From assembly GCA_964196195.1 (NCBI GenBank), contig CAXMSE010000087.1, positions 1-64,000 of the forward strand: 64,000 nucleotides of DNA, written 5' to 3'. Shown piece after piece: positions 35,474 to 43,485 of this stretch. This stretch comes from OFTM10 sp964196195 (GTDB lineage: Bacteria > Actinomycetota > Acidimicrobiia > Acidimicrobiales > Aldehydirespiratoraceae). The notes under the pieces are model-generated. The model was given only the letters and a program-made list of their open reading frames with translations. It was not told the origin of the DNA and did no database searches. Position 1 is the first letter of the stretch. Each line of letters opens with the position of its first letter. The position numbers and the translations under genes were made by a program.

Positions 35474-36715
35474 ATGACTCTGGCCGATTGGACAATGGAA
35501 ATGCCGTGGACCGGCACCCGCGCCTCGCTGGGTGAGTCGACCGGACTCGATCCCGCGGCTTACATCGACCCCGACTTCTTCGATCTGGAACAGGCGAGGG
35601 TCTTCGAACGAGGATGGGTGGTGGTGGGCACTGCTCCCGAGGTGGCCGATCCCGGCCGCCTCCTGGTGCGACGCGTGGGTCAGAGATCGGTGCTCATCAC
35701 CCGCGACACCAACGGCGTGCTCCGCGGCTTTCTCAACGCTTGTCGTCACCGAGGCACCGAGATCGCCGAAGACGACTGCACGATCGGGGGCACGATTCGC
35801 TGCCCCTACCACCGGTGGGGCTACGGCCTCGACGGCACCCTGGTGGCGGCACCCATGTTCGACGATGTTCCCCGCGCCGAGTTCGACAAGGACAACCACG
35901 GGCTGGTTCCGGTTCGTGTCGAGGCCTGGGGAGTGTTGCTGTTCGCATGCCTCGATCCAGAAACGCCGGACCTGCTCGACTGGCTCGGCGATCTGCCCGA
36001 ACGGATGGCGGGCTACCGGCTCGATGAATGGCGGATCCAAGAGGAAGCCACGCTCGAGATCGAAGCCAACTGGAAGCTGATCTCGGAGAACTACCAGGAG
36101 TATTACCACGTCCCGTGGGTCCATCCCGAGCTTGCCAAGGTGTCGCGGGTGAAGGACCACTACCGCTACCAGGGCGCGGGGATGTACTGCGGTCAGACCA
36201 CCACGCCGGTATCGGGCGACGATCGCGATGACTGGCTCGTTCTGCCGCCGGCCGCCGGCCTCGACCCGAGCGATGCCGTCAGCGGGCGTTTCGTAGCCCT
36301 CTTCCCCAACGTGCTGCTTTCGCTGCTGCCCAACCACGCATTCGTCATCCGCCTCGACCCGATGAGTCCCGGGCTCACCTCCGAGAAATGCACCTTCCTC
36401 CTGCCGCCTTCCACCCCAGAGATGACCAGTGAAGACATGACCGCCACCCGAGAGTTCTGGTTCGATGTCAACAACGAGGATGTCGACATATGCCAGCGCA
36501 GCCAGCGGGGACTCACCCGGGGTCGGGTGGGGGCGGGCCCTCTCGCCCCTCGTTTCGAGGAACCGCTCCACCGCTTCCACAACATGCTCGCCGACTGTAT
36601 GACCGCCGACTCGTTGTCCTCGCTCGCCGCACCCGAAGGAGACGACGGGTCTCTCGAATCCCGACTCGGCACCGGTACCAATCCCAATCCACCCACCATC
36701 GAAATGGAACCCTGA
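35474..36715 (+). CDS. Rieske-type oxygenase, probable quaternary amine demethylase
   Basis: This 413-residue ring-hydroxylating-type alpha subunit has Rieske ligands Cys90, His92, Cys110 and His113. Mononuclear iron ligands are His212 and His217 in YYHVPWVHPEL, plus a late aspartate (VNNEDVDI). The residue bridging the two metal sites is Glu209 instead of the common Asp, as reported for carnitine oxygenase CntA. It fits best with GbcA/CntA/stachydrine demethylase enzymes, which remove an N-methyl group as formaldehyde with O2. Its stop overlaps the FAD oxidoreductase start (TGATG). No dedicated reductase subunit is adjacent. Confidence 0.85.
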   Translation: MTLADWTMEMPWTGTRASLGESTGLDPAAYIDPDFFDLEQARVFERGWVVVGTAPEVADPGRLLVRRVGQRSVLITRDTNGVLRGFLNACRHRGTEIAEDDCTIGGTIRCPYHRWGYGLDGTLVAAPMFDDVPRAEFDKDNHGLVPVRVEAWGVLLFACLDPETPDLLDWLGDLPERMAGYRLDEWRIQEEATLEIEANWKLISENYQEYYHVPWVHPELAKVSRVKDHYRYQGAGMYCGQTTTPVSGDDRDDWLVLPPAAGLDPSDAVSGRFVALFPNVLLSLLPNHAFVIRLDPMSPGLTSEKCTFLLPPSTPEMTSEDMTATREFWFDVNNEDVDICQRSQRGLTRGRVGAGPLAPRFEEPLHRFHNMLADCMTADSLSSLAAPEGDDGSLESRLGTGTNPNPPTIEMEP

Positions 36716-39252
36716 TGAAGTCATCTGCACAGGTCGTAGTGATCGGCGGCGGTGTTGTCGGCGCATCAGTGCTCTATCACCTCGCCAAGGCGGGCTGGAC
36801 CGACGTTGTGCTGTTGGAGAAAACCGAGCTGACATCGGGGTCGACATGGCACTCCGCGGGTGGCATGCACACCCTCAACGGTGATCCCAATGTCGCCAAG
36901 CTGCAGCAGTACACCATCGACCTGTATCGCGAGATCGAGGAGGAGTCCGGCCAGGACTGCAGCATCCACATCACCGGCGGAGTGGCCCTGGCCGACACCC
37001 CGGAGCGTATGGACTGGCTCAAGATGAGCCATGCCCGGGCTCGCTACCTCGGGATGGACACCGAGCTGATATCCGCAGCGGAAGCCAAGGAACTCCTGCC
37101 GATCCTCGACGAGAAGTACTTCGTAGGCGCGATGTACGACGGCAACGAAGGCCACCTCGACCCGTCCCAAGTCACCCATGCCTACGCAACCTGTGCTCGC
37201 CAACGCGGAGCGGAGGTATACCGCAACTCGTGGGCTCGCGACATCAATCGGGCCGCCGATGGGGGTTGGGACATCACCGTCTACGACACCCCGTCCAACG
37301 AGGACAAGGCCGTCATCCACTGCGAACATGTGGTGAACGCGGGCGGCCTGTGGGCTCGAGAAGTCGGGCGGATGGTGGGCCTCGAACTACCCCTGCTGGC
37401 CATGGAGCACATGTACCTGCTCACCGAAGAGATCCCCGAGGTCGTCGAGTACAACAAGGCCAAGGGCTCAGAACTCATCCACGCCATCGACTTCGGCGGC
37501 GAGATCTACACCCGCCAGGAGGGCAATGGACTCCTCCTCGGTACCTACGAACAGGGTGGCAAGCCCTGGTCTCCCCGACAGACCCCCTGGGACTTTGGCA
37601 TGCGTCTCCTCACCCCCGACCTCGAACGCATCGCCGACTCTCTCGACATCGGCTTCAAGCACTTCCCGATCTTCGCGGAGGCCGGCATCAAGAAGGTGAT
37701 CAACGGCCCGTTTACCTTCGCGTCCGACGGGAATCCCCTGCTCGGTCCGGTGCGGGGACTGCCGGGCTATTGGTCGGCGTGTGCAGTGATGGCAGGCCTT
37801 TCCCAGGGTGGAGGGGTGGGTCTCTCCCTGGCCAACTGGATGATCGATGGCGACCCCGGCTTCGACATCTGGGGCATGGACATCTCCCGCTACGGCGATT
37901 ACGCCACCTTGGCCTACACCAACGAGAAGGTGCGGGAGAACTACTCGCGTCGCTTCCGCATCTCATTTCCCAACGAGTTCCTGGCCGGGGCCCGCAACAT
38001 CCAGACATCGCCGATCTACGACCGCCTGGTCGACGAGAATGCAGTGTTCGGCGACGGCTTCGGGCTGGAGGCCGCCCTCTGGTTCCAGGAGGAGGGTGGC
38101 GACCCTGCCGAGGAGGTCACCTTCGGTCGATCAAATGCGTGGGACCAGGTGAGGGCCGAGACCCTCGCGGTTCGGTCGAGCGTGGCGATGATGGAAACCA
38201 CGGGCTTCTCGAAGTTCCTCTTCGAGGGCCCGGGGACCCGGAAGTTTCTCGACCGGATACTGGCCGGCCGAATCCCCAATGCCGGCCGCATGGCGCTCAC
38301 TCCGATGACCAACCAGCACGGCAACCTCATCGGCGACCTCACGGTCGGCACCCTCGGCGCCGCTCTCGGCGAGCCGGAAGGACCGGTCCAAACCATCACC
38401 GGCGGAGCCACCGCCAACACGAGGCATCACGAGCAGTTTGTGTTGTTCGGTTCGGGCATAGCCGAGCGCTACTACGAAAGATGGTTCGACCAGCACCTGC
38501 CCGCTGATGGCTCGGTCGGCTATCGCACCCTCGGCTGGGAGACGTGTGGGCTGTCGATCGCGGGCCCCAACGCCCGAGCTCTACTCGAGAAGATCACCGA
38601 TGCGGATGTGTCGGCGCACGGAATGCGTTTCATGGCGTTCCGGGAAATGAGCCTGGGTCTGGCCCCGGTCTGGTGTGGCCGGGTGAGCTTCACCGGAGAC
38701 CTAGGCTATGAGTTCTGGATGCCGGCGCGCTATCAGCGCTACGTCTATGAGTTGCTCACCGAAGCCGGGGAGGAGTTCGATTTGAAGCTGTTCGGCCTCC
38801 ACGCCCTCAACTCTCTACGGCTCGAGAAGGGGTTTGGTTCGTGGTCGAGCGAATACCGCCCTCTGTACGACCCGTTCGAAGCCAATCTCGGACGCTTCAT
38901 CCGGATGGAGAAGAACTTCATCGGACGCGACGCTCTCGCCGCCAAATACGGCGATGGCGGCCGCGGGGCGAAGCATCAGCTGCTGACCTTCACAGTCGAC
39001 AGTGAGGCGGGCCGTGCCGGCGTTGATGTGATCGGCGATGAGCCCGTCTGGCTCGACGGCGAGGTGGTGGGTTGGGTCACCTCGGGGGGCTATGCGCATC
39101 ATTCAGACGTATCGGTGGCGATGGGCTATGTGCCGGCTGCGCTGGCCGATTCCGATGGTTCATTCGAGATCGAGATTGTGGGCCAACGTCGAGCCGCTTC
39201 GCGGGTGGACGGATGTCTTTGGGACAGCGATTCGGAGCGTATGCGGAGCTGA
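36715..39252 (+). CDS. Dimethylglycine/sarcosine dehydrogenase-like flavoprotein
   Basis: This 845-residue protein has an N-terminal DAO-type FAD domain with GGGVVG (residues 11-16). GSTWHSAGG contains His46, the position of covalent FAD attachment in dimethylglycine dehydrogenase. The C-terminal half is a GcvT-like folate-binding domain (about residues 420-830, with TGDLGYEFWMPARY and KNFIGRDAL). Such enzymes demethylate secondary or tertiary N-methyl amino acids and pass the methyl carbon to tetrahydrofolate. Following a Rieske demethylase, it could carry out the next step of a betaine to dimethylglycine to sarcosine to glycine route. It is the last gene of the operon; a strong hairpin follows. 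Confidence 0.9.
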   Translation: MKSSAQVVVIGGGVVGASVLYHLAKAGWTDVVLLEKTELTSGSTWHSAGGMHTLNGDPNVAKLQQYTIDLYREIEEESGQDCSIHITGGVALADTPERMDWLKMSHARARYLGMDTELISAAEAKELLPILDEKYFVGAMYDGNEGHLDPSQVTHAYATCARQRGAEVYRNSWARDINRAADGGWDITVYDTPSNEDKAVIHCEHVVNAGGLWAREVGRMVGLELPLLAMEHMYLLTEEIPEVVEYNKAKGSELIHAIDFGGEIYTRQEGNGLLLGTYEQGGKPWSPRQTPWDFGMRLLTPDLERIADSLDIGFKHFPIFAEAGIKKVINGPFTFASDGNPLLGPVRGLPGYWSACAVMAGLSQGGGVGLSLANWMIDGDPGFDIWGMDISRYGDYATLAYTNEKVRENYSRRFRISFPNEFLAGARNIQTSPIYDRLVDENAVFGDGFGLEAALWFQEEGGDPAEEVTFGRSNAWDQVRAETLAVRSSVAMMETTGFSKFLFEGPGTRKFLDRILAGRIPNAGRMALTPMTNQHGNLIGDLTVGTLGAALGEPEGPVQTITGGATANTRHHEQFVLFGSGIAERYYERWFDQHLPADGSVGYRTLGWETCGLSIAGPNARALLEKITDADVSAHGMRFMAFREMSLGLAPVWCGRVSFTGDLGYEFWMPARYQRYVYELLTEAGEEFDLKLFGLHALNSLRLEKGFGSWSSEYRPLYDPFEANLGRFIRMEKNFIGRDALAAKYGDGGRGAKHQLLTFTVDSEAGRAGVDVIGDEPVWLDGEVVGWVTSGGYAHHSDVSVAMGYVPAALADSDGSFEIEIVGQRRAASRVDGCLWDSDSERMRS

Positions 39253-39276
39253 GTGGCGGGCACCTGAAAACGATTC

Positions 39277-39320
39277 AGACCGAGGATCGTGAAGCGGGCG
39301 GGCGAAACGATCCTCGGTCT
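39277..39320. terminator. Strong hairpin at convergent gene ends
   Basis: A perfect 14-base stem (AGACCGAGGATCGT and its complement) has a 16-base loop. It lies 25 bases after the FAD oxidoreductase and 74 bases before the end of the convergent threonine-rich gene, so it may terminate both. There is no long T-run. The last three bases are shared with a second palindrome. Confidence 0.55.
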
Positions 39321-39340
39321 TCGACCATTATGGTCGAAGA
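39318..39340. repeat. 23-bp palindrome next to terminator hairpin
   Basis: TCTTCGACCAT and its exact complement flank a single T. The arms overlap the end of the 14-base stem, so the two structures are mutually exclusive in part. A near-perfect palindrome of this length could be a protein-binding site or the second arm of a tandem terminator. Confidence 0.6.
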
Positions 39341-39393
39341 TACGTTTTCGAAACCTCTGGAGAACGTTAGATCCCCGTTAAGTTCGGCGGTCC

Positions 39394-40026
39394 TCAGCCG
39401 TTGCTTTCCTCGATCGTCCAGCTCGGGCCGTCACTCCACGTGGCGATGATCTTCACCTTGTGATGGTCGGATTCGAACTCCAGTTCCAAGGTGATCGCGT
39501 CTATCTGCTTCCTCTCGACCTTGTATGGAGCGACCGGTATCGCGTCGTCGAGCTTGACGAATGTTGGTGAGTAGACGATCCACGCGATGCCGACGCCGGG
39601 GAAGTCGTGCGTGATGATCGGCGGCGTCGTGGTGGTCGTAGTTGCGGTGGTGGCCGGCGCAGACGTGGTGGTCGTAGTTGCGGTGGTGGCCGGCGCAGAC
39701 GTGGTGGTGGCAGGCGGTGCGGTGGTTGCAGGTGGTGCCGTGGTGGTGGGAGGGGTTGTCGGTGGGGAGGTGGTCGTGGGGGCGGACGTGACGGTGGTGC
39801 TTGGTCCTTCGTCGACCGCCTCCACCTCGGTGACGGCCCTGTCGGTTGGAGAGGGCCCGGCCGACTCCGCCAAATTGTCGACTACCTCACCGGGGACAGT
39901 GGCAACCCTGTCGCTGCGAGCGGCATCACCGACCGCGGCGAGGCCACGATTGACCACAAGCATCGAGACCAGTGCCGCGAGGAGCCAGAGGCTCCCCACC
40001 ACTATCCGTTTCCTCATCGGGGCCAC
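39394..40026 (-). CDS. Anchored protein with threonine/alanine/proline-rich linker
   Basis: This protein of about 210 residues has a hydrophobic segment near the N-terminus (VVGSLWLLAALVSMLVVN). A spacer follows, then about 60 residues of Thr, Ala and Pro. A small C-terminal domain of about 70 residues (FPGVGIAWIVYSPTFVKLDDAIPV..., ending WTIEESNG) completes it. It is probably exported and tethered. GTG 40026 and ATG 40017 are both possible starts, and neither has a clear ribosome binding site. The linker contains an exact 36-base tandem duplication. It resembles the protein at 19818-20552 in design but not in its globular domain. Confidence 0.65.
   Translation of the reverse strand: MAPMRKRIVVGSLWLLAALVSMLVVNRGLAAVGDAARSDRVATVPGEVVDNLAESAGPSPTDRAVTEVEAVDEGPSTTVTSAPTTTSPPTTPPTTTAPPATTAPPATTTSAPATTATTTTTSAPATTATTTTTTPPIITHDFPGVGIAWIVYSPTFVKLDDAIPVAPYKVERKQIDAITLELEFESDHHKVKIIATWSDGPSWTIEESNG
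39629..39700. repeat. 36-bp tandem duplication in a linker
   Basis: Two identical 36-base units (39629-39664 and 39665-39700) encode twelve linker residues each (SAPATTATTTTT pattern). A partial third copy follows. The exact match shows the duplication is recent or kept uniform by slippage. Confidence 0.9.
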
Positions 40027-40118
40027 TTTGCCACGGAAAATGGCGGATTCTCGTAAGCGAGCCTTAAGCCCGCGGGCCTGAACCGGCGCGCGGCGAGGCG
40101 AGGCCGTAGTGTCTGGTC

Positions 40119-40802
40119 GTGGCGGCCATTCACCTCATAGAAGATGATCCGCCGATCAGGGCCGCCTTGCAGACGGCCTTGGTGGGGCGAGGCCATGTGG
40201 TGGAGACCTCGGTCAACGGGCTCGATGCGCTCGCTCGTGTGGTGGATCAGCCGCCCGAAGTCATCGTCTTAGATCTCGGTCTACCCGATGTGGATGGTGC
40301 CGACCTTCTGGGAATGATCCGTGCGGTCAGCAGCGTGCCGGTGATAATCGCCACTGCTCGCGACGACGAAGCCGAGATCATTCGCCTCCTCGACGCCGGC
40401 GCCGACGACTATCTGGTGAAACCCTTCTCCGCCGACCAGCTCGAGGCTCGCCTACGCGCAGTCCTGCGTCGTTCGAGAGCACCGTCACGTCCAGCCACGA
40501 TCATCGTGGGCGGCATAGAACTCGACGCGGCGGCTCGTACCGCCACGCTAGCTGGCGCGGAACTCGAGCTCACCCGCAAGGAGTTCGACCTCCTAGTCTA
40601 CCTAGCCGAAAATTTGGGCACCGTGATGTCGAGATCCGACATCCTGGCGGAGGTGTGGCGCCAACCCTTCGGCGGCAACGACAAAACGATCGACGTCCAT
40701 GTCTCATGGCTTCGCAAGAAGCTTGGCGAGACGGCCGCGAACCCCAACTATCTCCACACCGTGAGGGGTGTGGGGTTGCGCCTGGTCGATCCCCGGCAAT
40801 GA
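40119..40802 (+). CDS. OmpR-family response regulator
   Basis: This 227-residue protein has a receiver domain with acidic pair Glu8-Asp9, phosphorylation site Asp52 (VLDLGLPDVDG) and Lys101 (YLVKPFS). A C-terminal winged helix follows (LTRKEFDLLVYLAENLGTVMSR..., ending VRGVGLRL). The start is GTG 40119. The stop overlaps the ATG of the sensor kinase. It is divergent from the threonine-rich protein gene, with 92 bases between starts. Position next to the betaine importer suggests, but does not show, a target there. Confidence 0.95.
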   Translation: MAAIHLIEDDPPIRAALQTALVGRGHVVETSVNGLDALARVVDQPPEVIVLDLGLPDVDGADLLGMIRAVSSVPVIIATARDDEAEIIRLLDAGADDYLVKPFSADQLEARLRAVLRRSRAPSRPATIIVGGIELDAAARTATLAGAELELTRKEFDLLVYLAENLGTVMSRSDILAEVWRQPFGGNDKTIDVHVSWLRKKLGETAANPNYLHTVRGVGLRLVDPRQ

Positions 40803-42070
40803 GGCGGCGCCTCGTCGTGGTGCTCGTGGGCACCACAACAGTGGTGGTGCTCGCGTTCGTTCTGCCCCTGGCGTTGCTCGTTCGAGATGTCGCGCACGAT
40901 CGCGCTATGGCCGATGCCGACCGCGACGCGAGCGCCCTGTTTCCCGCGCTGGCCGTCGACGAGAGCATTGCTGCGCTCGAGATCGCGGTTGCCCGTACCG
41001 CGGCAGGGGCAGACGACCGCCTGATCGTATACCTGCCCGATGGCACGATCATCGGCCCGGACCTACCCGTCACCGACAAGGTCATGCTCGCCCGAACCGA
41101 AGGGAGGGCGTGGAGCGGAGACGTTGCCGGTGGCGCAGAACTAATCGCCCCCGTGCTTCACGGGGATGGCACCGTCGACGTGATCCGCGTCCTCATTCCC
41201 TCCTCGGAACTGAATGCCGGGGTGCCCTCGGCCTGGCTATCGCTGTTCATCGTTGGCGGCGCCCTGGTGGGAGCATCGGTCATCTTCGCCACTCGTGTCG
41301 CCCGGTCGATTGCCGCACCGGTGGCCGAGTTGGCGGCCGCATCGCAACGCCTCGCGTCGGGCGAGCTCGACACCCGGGTGGCCCCGGCGGGCCCACGCGA
41401 GATCGTGGAGGTGGGCTCGGCATTCAACCACCTCGCCGAACAGGTGAGCGAGCTTCTCGCCGCCGAGCGTGAAGACGTGGCCGACCTGGCCCACCGTCTT
41501 CGTACCCCCCTCGCCGCGCTCCGACTCCAGCTCGACCAGATCGCCGACGACGAGATACGGAGTCTGTTGGCAAGCAGTGCTGATGATCTCGCCCGCGCCC
41601 TCGATCGTGTGATCTCTGAGGCGCGCCGGCGGGGCGAGCCAGACACAGCACATTGCGACCTGGTATCCGTGCTGAGCGAGAGGTTCGAGTTCTGGTCGGC
41701 GCTGGCCGAGGAGCAGGAACGGGTGGCGCTCATCGAAATCGTGCCCCTCACCTTCGACCTGCAACTCCGGGAGGACCGATTGGCCGATGCTCTCGATGTC
41801 GTTTTCGAAAACATCTTCGCCCACACCTCCGAAGAGGCCGGCTACGCGGTTTCGTTAGCGCTCGATGGCGACAGAGCGGAGCTCGTGATCAGCGACGGGG
41901 GTCCCGGGTTCTCGACGTCGACGGCGATCGATCGAGGAGAGACCACCGGGTCGACCGGTCTCGGCCTCGACATAGCCCGACGCACCGTCGAAGCTGCTGG
42001 CGGCTCGCTTTCCGTGGGCGCAGGTCCTGCCGGCGGCGCCAGCGTGATGATGCGATTCCCGGTGATCTGA
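40799..42070 (+). CDS. Membrane sensor histidine kinase
   Basis: This 424-residue partner of the response regulator has a first membrane segment at about residues 5-27. A small outside domain of about 115 residues, with no recognised fold, comes next. The second membrane segment is at about 147-166, then HAMP. The dimerisation helix carries His232 (DLAHRLRTPLAAL), and the ATPase domain ends with TGSTGLGLDIARRTVEAAGG. ATG 40799 overlaps the regulator stop (ATGA). The signal is unknown. Confidence 0.95.
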   Translation: MRRRLVVVLVGTTTVVVLAFVLPLALLVRDVAHDRAMADADRDASALFPALAVDESIAALEIAVARTAAGADDRLIVYLPDGTIIGPDLPVTDKVMLARTEGRAWSGDVAGGAELIAPVLHGDGTVDVIRVLIPSSELNAGVPSAWLSLFIVGGALVGASVIFATRVARSIAAPVAELAAASQRLASGELDTRVAPAGPREIVEVGSAFNHLAEQVSELLAAEREDVADLAHRLRTPLAALRLQLDQIADDEIRSLLASSADDLARALDRVISEARRRGEPDTAHCDLVSVLSERFEFWSALAEEQERVALIEIVPLTFDLQLREDRLADALDVVFENIFAHTSEEAGYAVSLALDGDRAELVISDGGPGFSTSTAIDRGETTGSTGLGLDIARRTVEAAGGSLSVGAGPAGGASVMMRFPVI

Positions 42071-42111
42071 TGGACGGCTCAGCTGGTGGAGGTGGTGGCT
42101 GAAGGATCAGA

Positions 42112-42137
42112 AGGGGTGGGGCCGAAACCCCACCCCT
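42112..42137. terminator. Bidirectional terminator hairpin
   Basis: A perfect 10-base stem (AGGGGTGGGG and its complement) has a 6-base loop. It sits between the ends of the sensor kinase and the convergent proX gene, where a shared terminator is expected. T-runs on either side are weak. Confidence 0.65.
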
Positions 42138-42195
42138 CCATCATGATTGAGTGATCCTCGGGTCAGGGAAACCGAGGGTTCAGCGCCGTGCTCGA

Positions 42196-43368
42196 TCAGC
42201 CGTTGACGGTGTTCCAGGCTTCTTCGATCCAGCTGTCGACGAGGTCCTGGTTCTGTGCCATCCAACCAGCGGCAATGCTGGCGAGCTCGTCCTCGGAACC
42301 ACTGCCGTTGGCCTGCTCAACCTGCAGGATCGAGATGTCGATCACTGAGGGCTTGACGAGCGGGAACAAGGCGTTCACCACGGGGTTCGCCTCGAGGAAG
42401 TCGTTGGCGGCCGTGACCTGGATGTCGGCGGGCTTCCAGCCGAGCTGACAGGGCTGGGTGCAGCTGGTTTCGTTGAACCCGGAGAATCCTGGCTGCTGGT
42501 TGTAGAACTCTCCACCGTCCTGATTGGTGGGGTTAGACGAGTCGATGACGTCGGACTCGTGCATGGTGAGCCACATGACGTTGTCGCCGGGAATCAATTC
42601 GGTGACGTAGGACGAAGGGGTCCAGGTGTAGATGATCGCCGGCTCGCCGGCGGCTACCAGTCCGCTGGCCTCGGCGAACATGGCGTCGTAGCCCGCGATG
42701 ACCTGGGTGATGTTGTCCCAGCCGTAGAAAGCGATTTGAGCGGTGAAGATGTCATCGCAGGTGAACGATTCCTGGCAGCCGAAGATGTCGGCCACGCCGT
42801 CGCCGTCGTCGTCGAACAGGGCGTTGAGCTCGGGGTCGTCGTTGATCTGCTGCATCGAGGTGATGCCGTGTTCGTCTGCAACAGACTTCGTGATGAGGAA
42901 GCCCTGCACGCCTGCGCCGGCGAAGAGGCCGTCGGCGATCGTGATGTAGTCGCCGACGAGAGTGCCGTCAGGCAGCTCTGCTTCGTGCCACGAGAGGTGG
43001 CCCGGGTACCAGCTGTTGGTCCAGAAGTCCATCGTTCCTTCGGCCATGGCCAGGTAACCAGCCGATGGGTCGAGCTCGAGCTCAGCGGGAGAAGCCACGT
43101 TGTAGCCCATTTGGGTGAGGATCTGGTTGTAGATCTCGGCTTGGATGTAGCCCGAAGCCCAGTTTGCGCGGCCCATGGCGACGTCGACGCCCGCGCCGAT
43201 GGTGGACTTGTCGAAGGCGGCAGCGTCGTCGCCGGTGTCGTCGCCGGTGTCGTCGCCGGTGTCGTCGCCGGAATCACCGGCATCGGTACTGGAGTCGTCA
43301 CCGCATGCCGTCGCGAATAGTGCGAACACCAAAAACAGGGCAATAAGCAATTTCATGCTCTTTTTCAT
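42196..43368 (-). CDS. proX: Glycine-betaine type ABC transporter substrate-binding lipoprotein
   Basis: About 390 residues. A signal peptide ends in LFATAC, making Cys22 the likely lipidated residue. An acidic tether made of Gly-Asp-Asp-Thr repeats follows. The OpuAC/ProX fold is seen in FWTNSWYPGHLSWHEAEL, the aromatic cage region, and YTWTPSSYVTEL. Two unusual points: an insert with DDDGDGVADIFG, which looks like a calcium-binding loop, and two cysteine pairs (FGCQESFTCDD and ETSCTQPCQLG) likely to form disulfides. GGGAGGGG seven bases before ATG 43368 fixes the start. It is the last gene of the proV-proW-proX operon. Confidence 0.93.
   Translation of the reverse strand: MKKSMKLLIALFLVFALFATACGDDSSTDAGDSGDDTGDDTGDDTGDDAAAFDKSTIGAGVDVAMGRANWASGYIQAEIYNQILTQMGYNVASPAELELDPSAGYLAMAEGTMDFWTNSWYPGHLSWHEAELPDGTLVGDYITIADGLFAGAGVQGFLITKSVADEHGITSMQQINDDPELNALFDDDGDGVADIFGCQESFTCDDIFTAQIAFYGWDNITQVIAGYDAMFAEASGLVAAGEPAIIYTWTPSSYVTELIPGDNVMWLTMHESDVIDSSNPTNQDGGEFYNQQPGFSGFNETSCTQPCQLGWKPADIQVTAANDFLEANPVVNALFPLVKPSVIDISILQVEQANGSGSEDELASIAAGWMAQNQDLVDSWIEEAWNTVNG
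43225..43271. repeat. 12-bp tandem repeat in proX tether
   Basis: Three exact copies and an 11-base partial fourth copy of a 12-base unit encode the Asp-Asp-Thr-Gly repeat of the lipoprotein tether. Copy number could vary by slippage and change tether length. Confidence 0.92.
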
Positions 43369-43485
43369 TCTGTTTCCCCTCCCGGGAATCTGCGCTGGGC
43401 GACGGTTGTCGCACAACGGTCAAACATCATAGTGCATCGGTCATTCGACTGTGCGCCACCGACATTGAGGCCGGGGCATCGATGA

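Noticed and set aside
34211..36847. 878-codon minus-strand open frame
   Set aside because: It lies antisense to three well-supported genes (MttB-like, Rieske, FAD oxidoreductase), and its translation has no recognisable domain. Long antisense frames are common in GC-rich genes.
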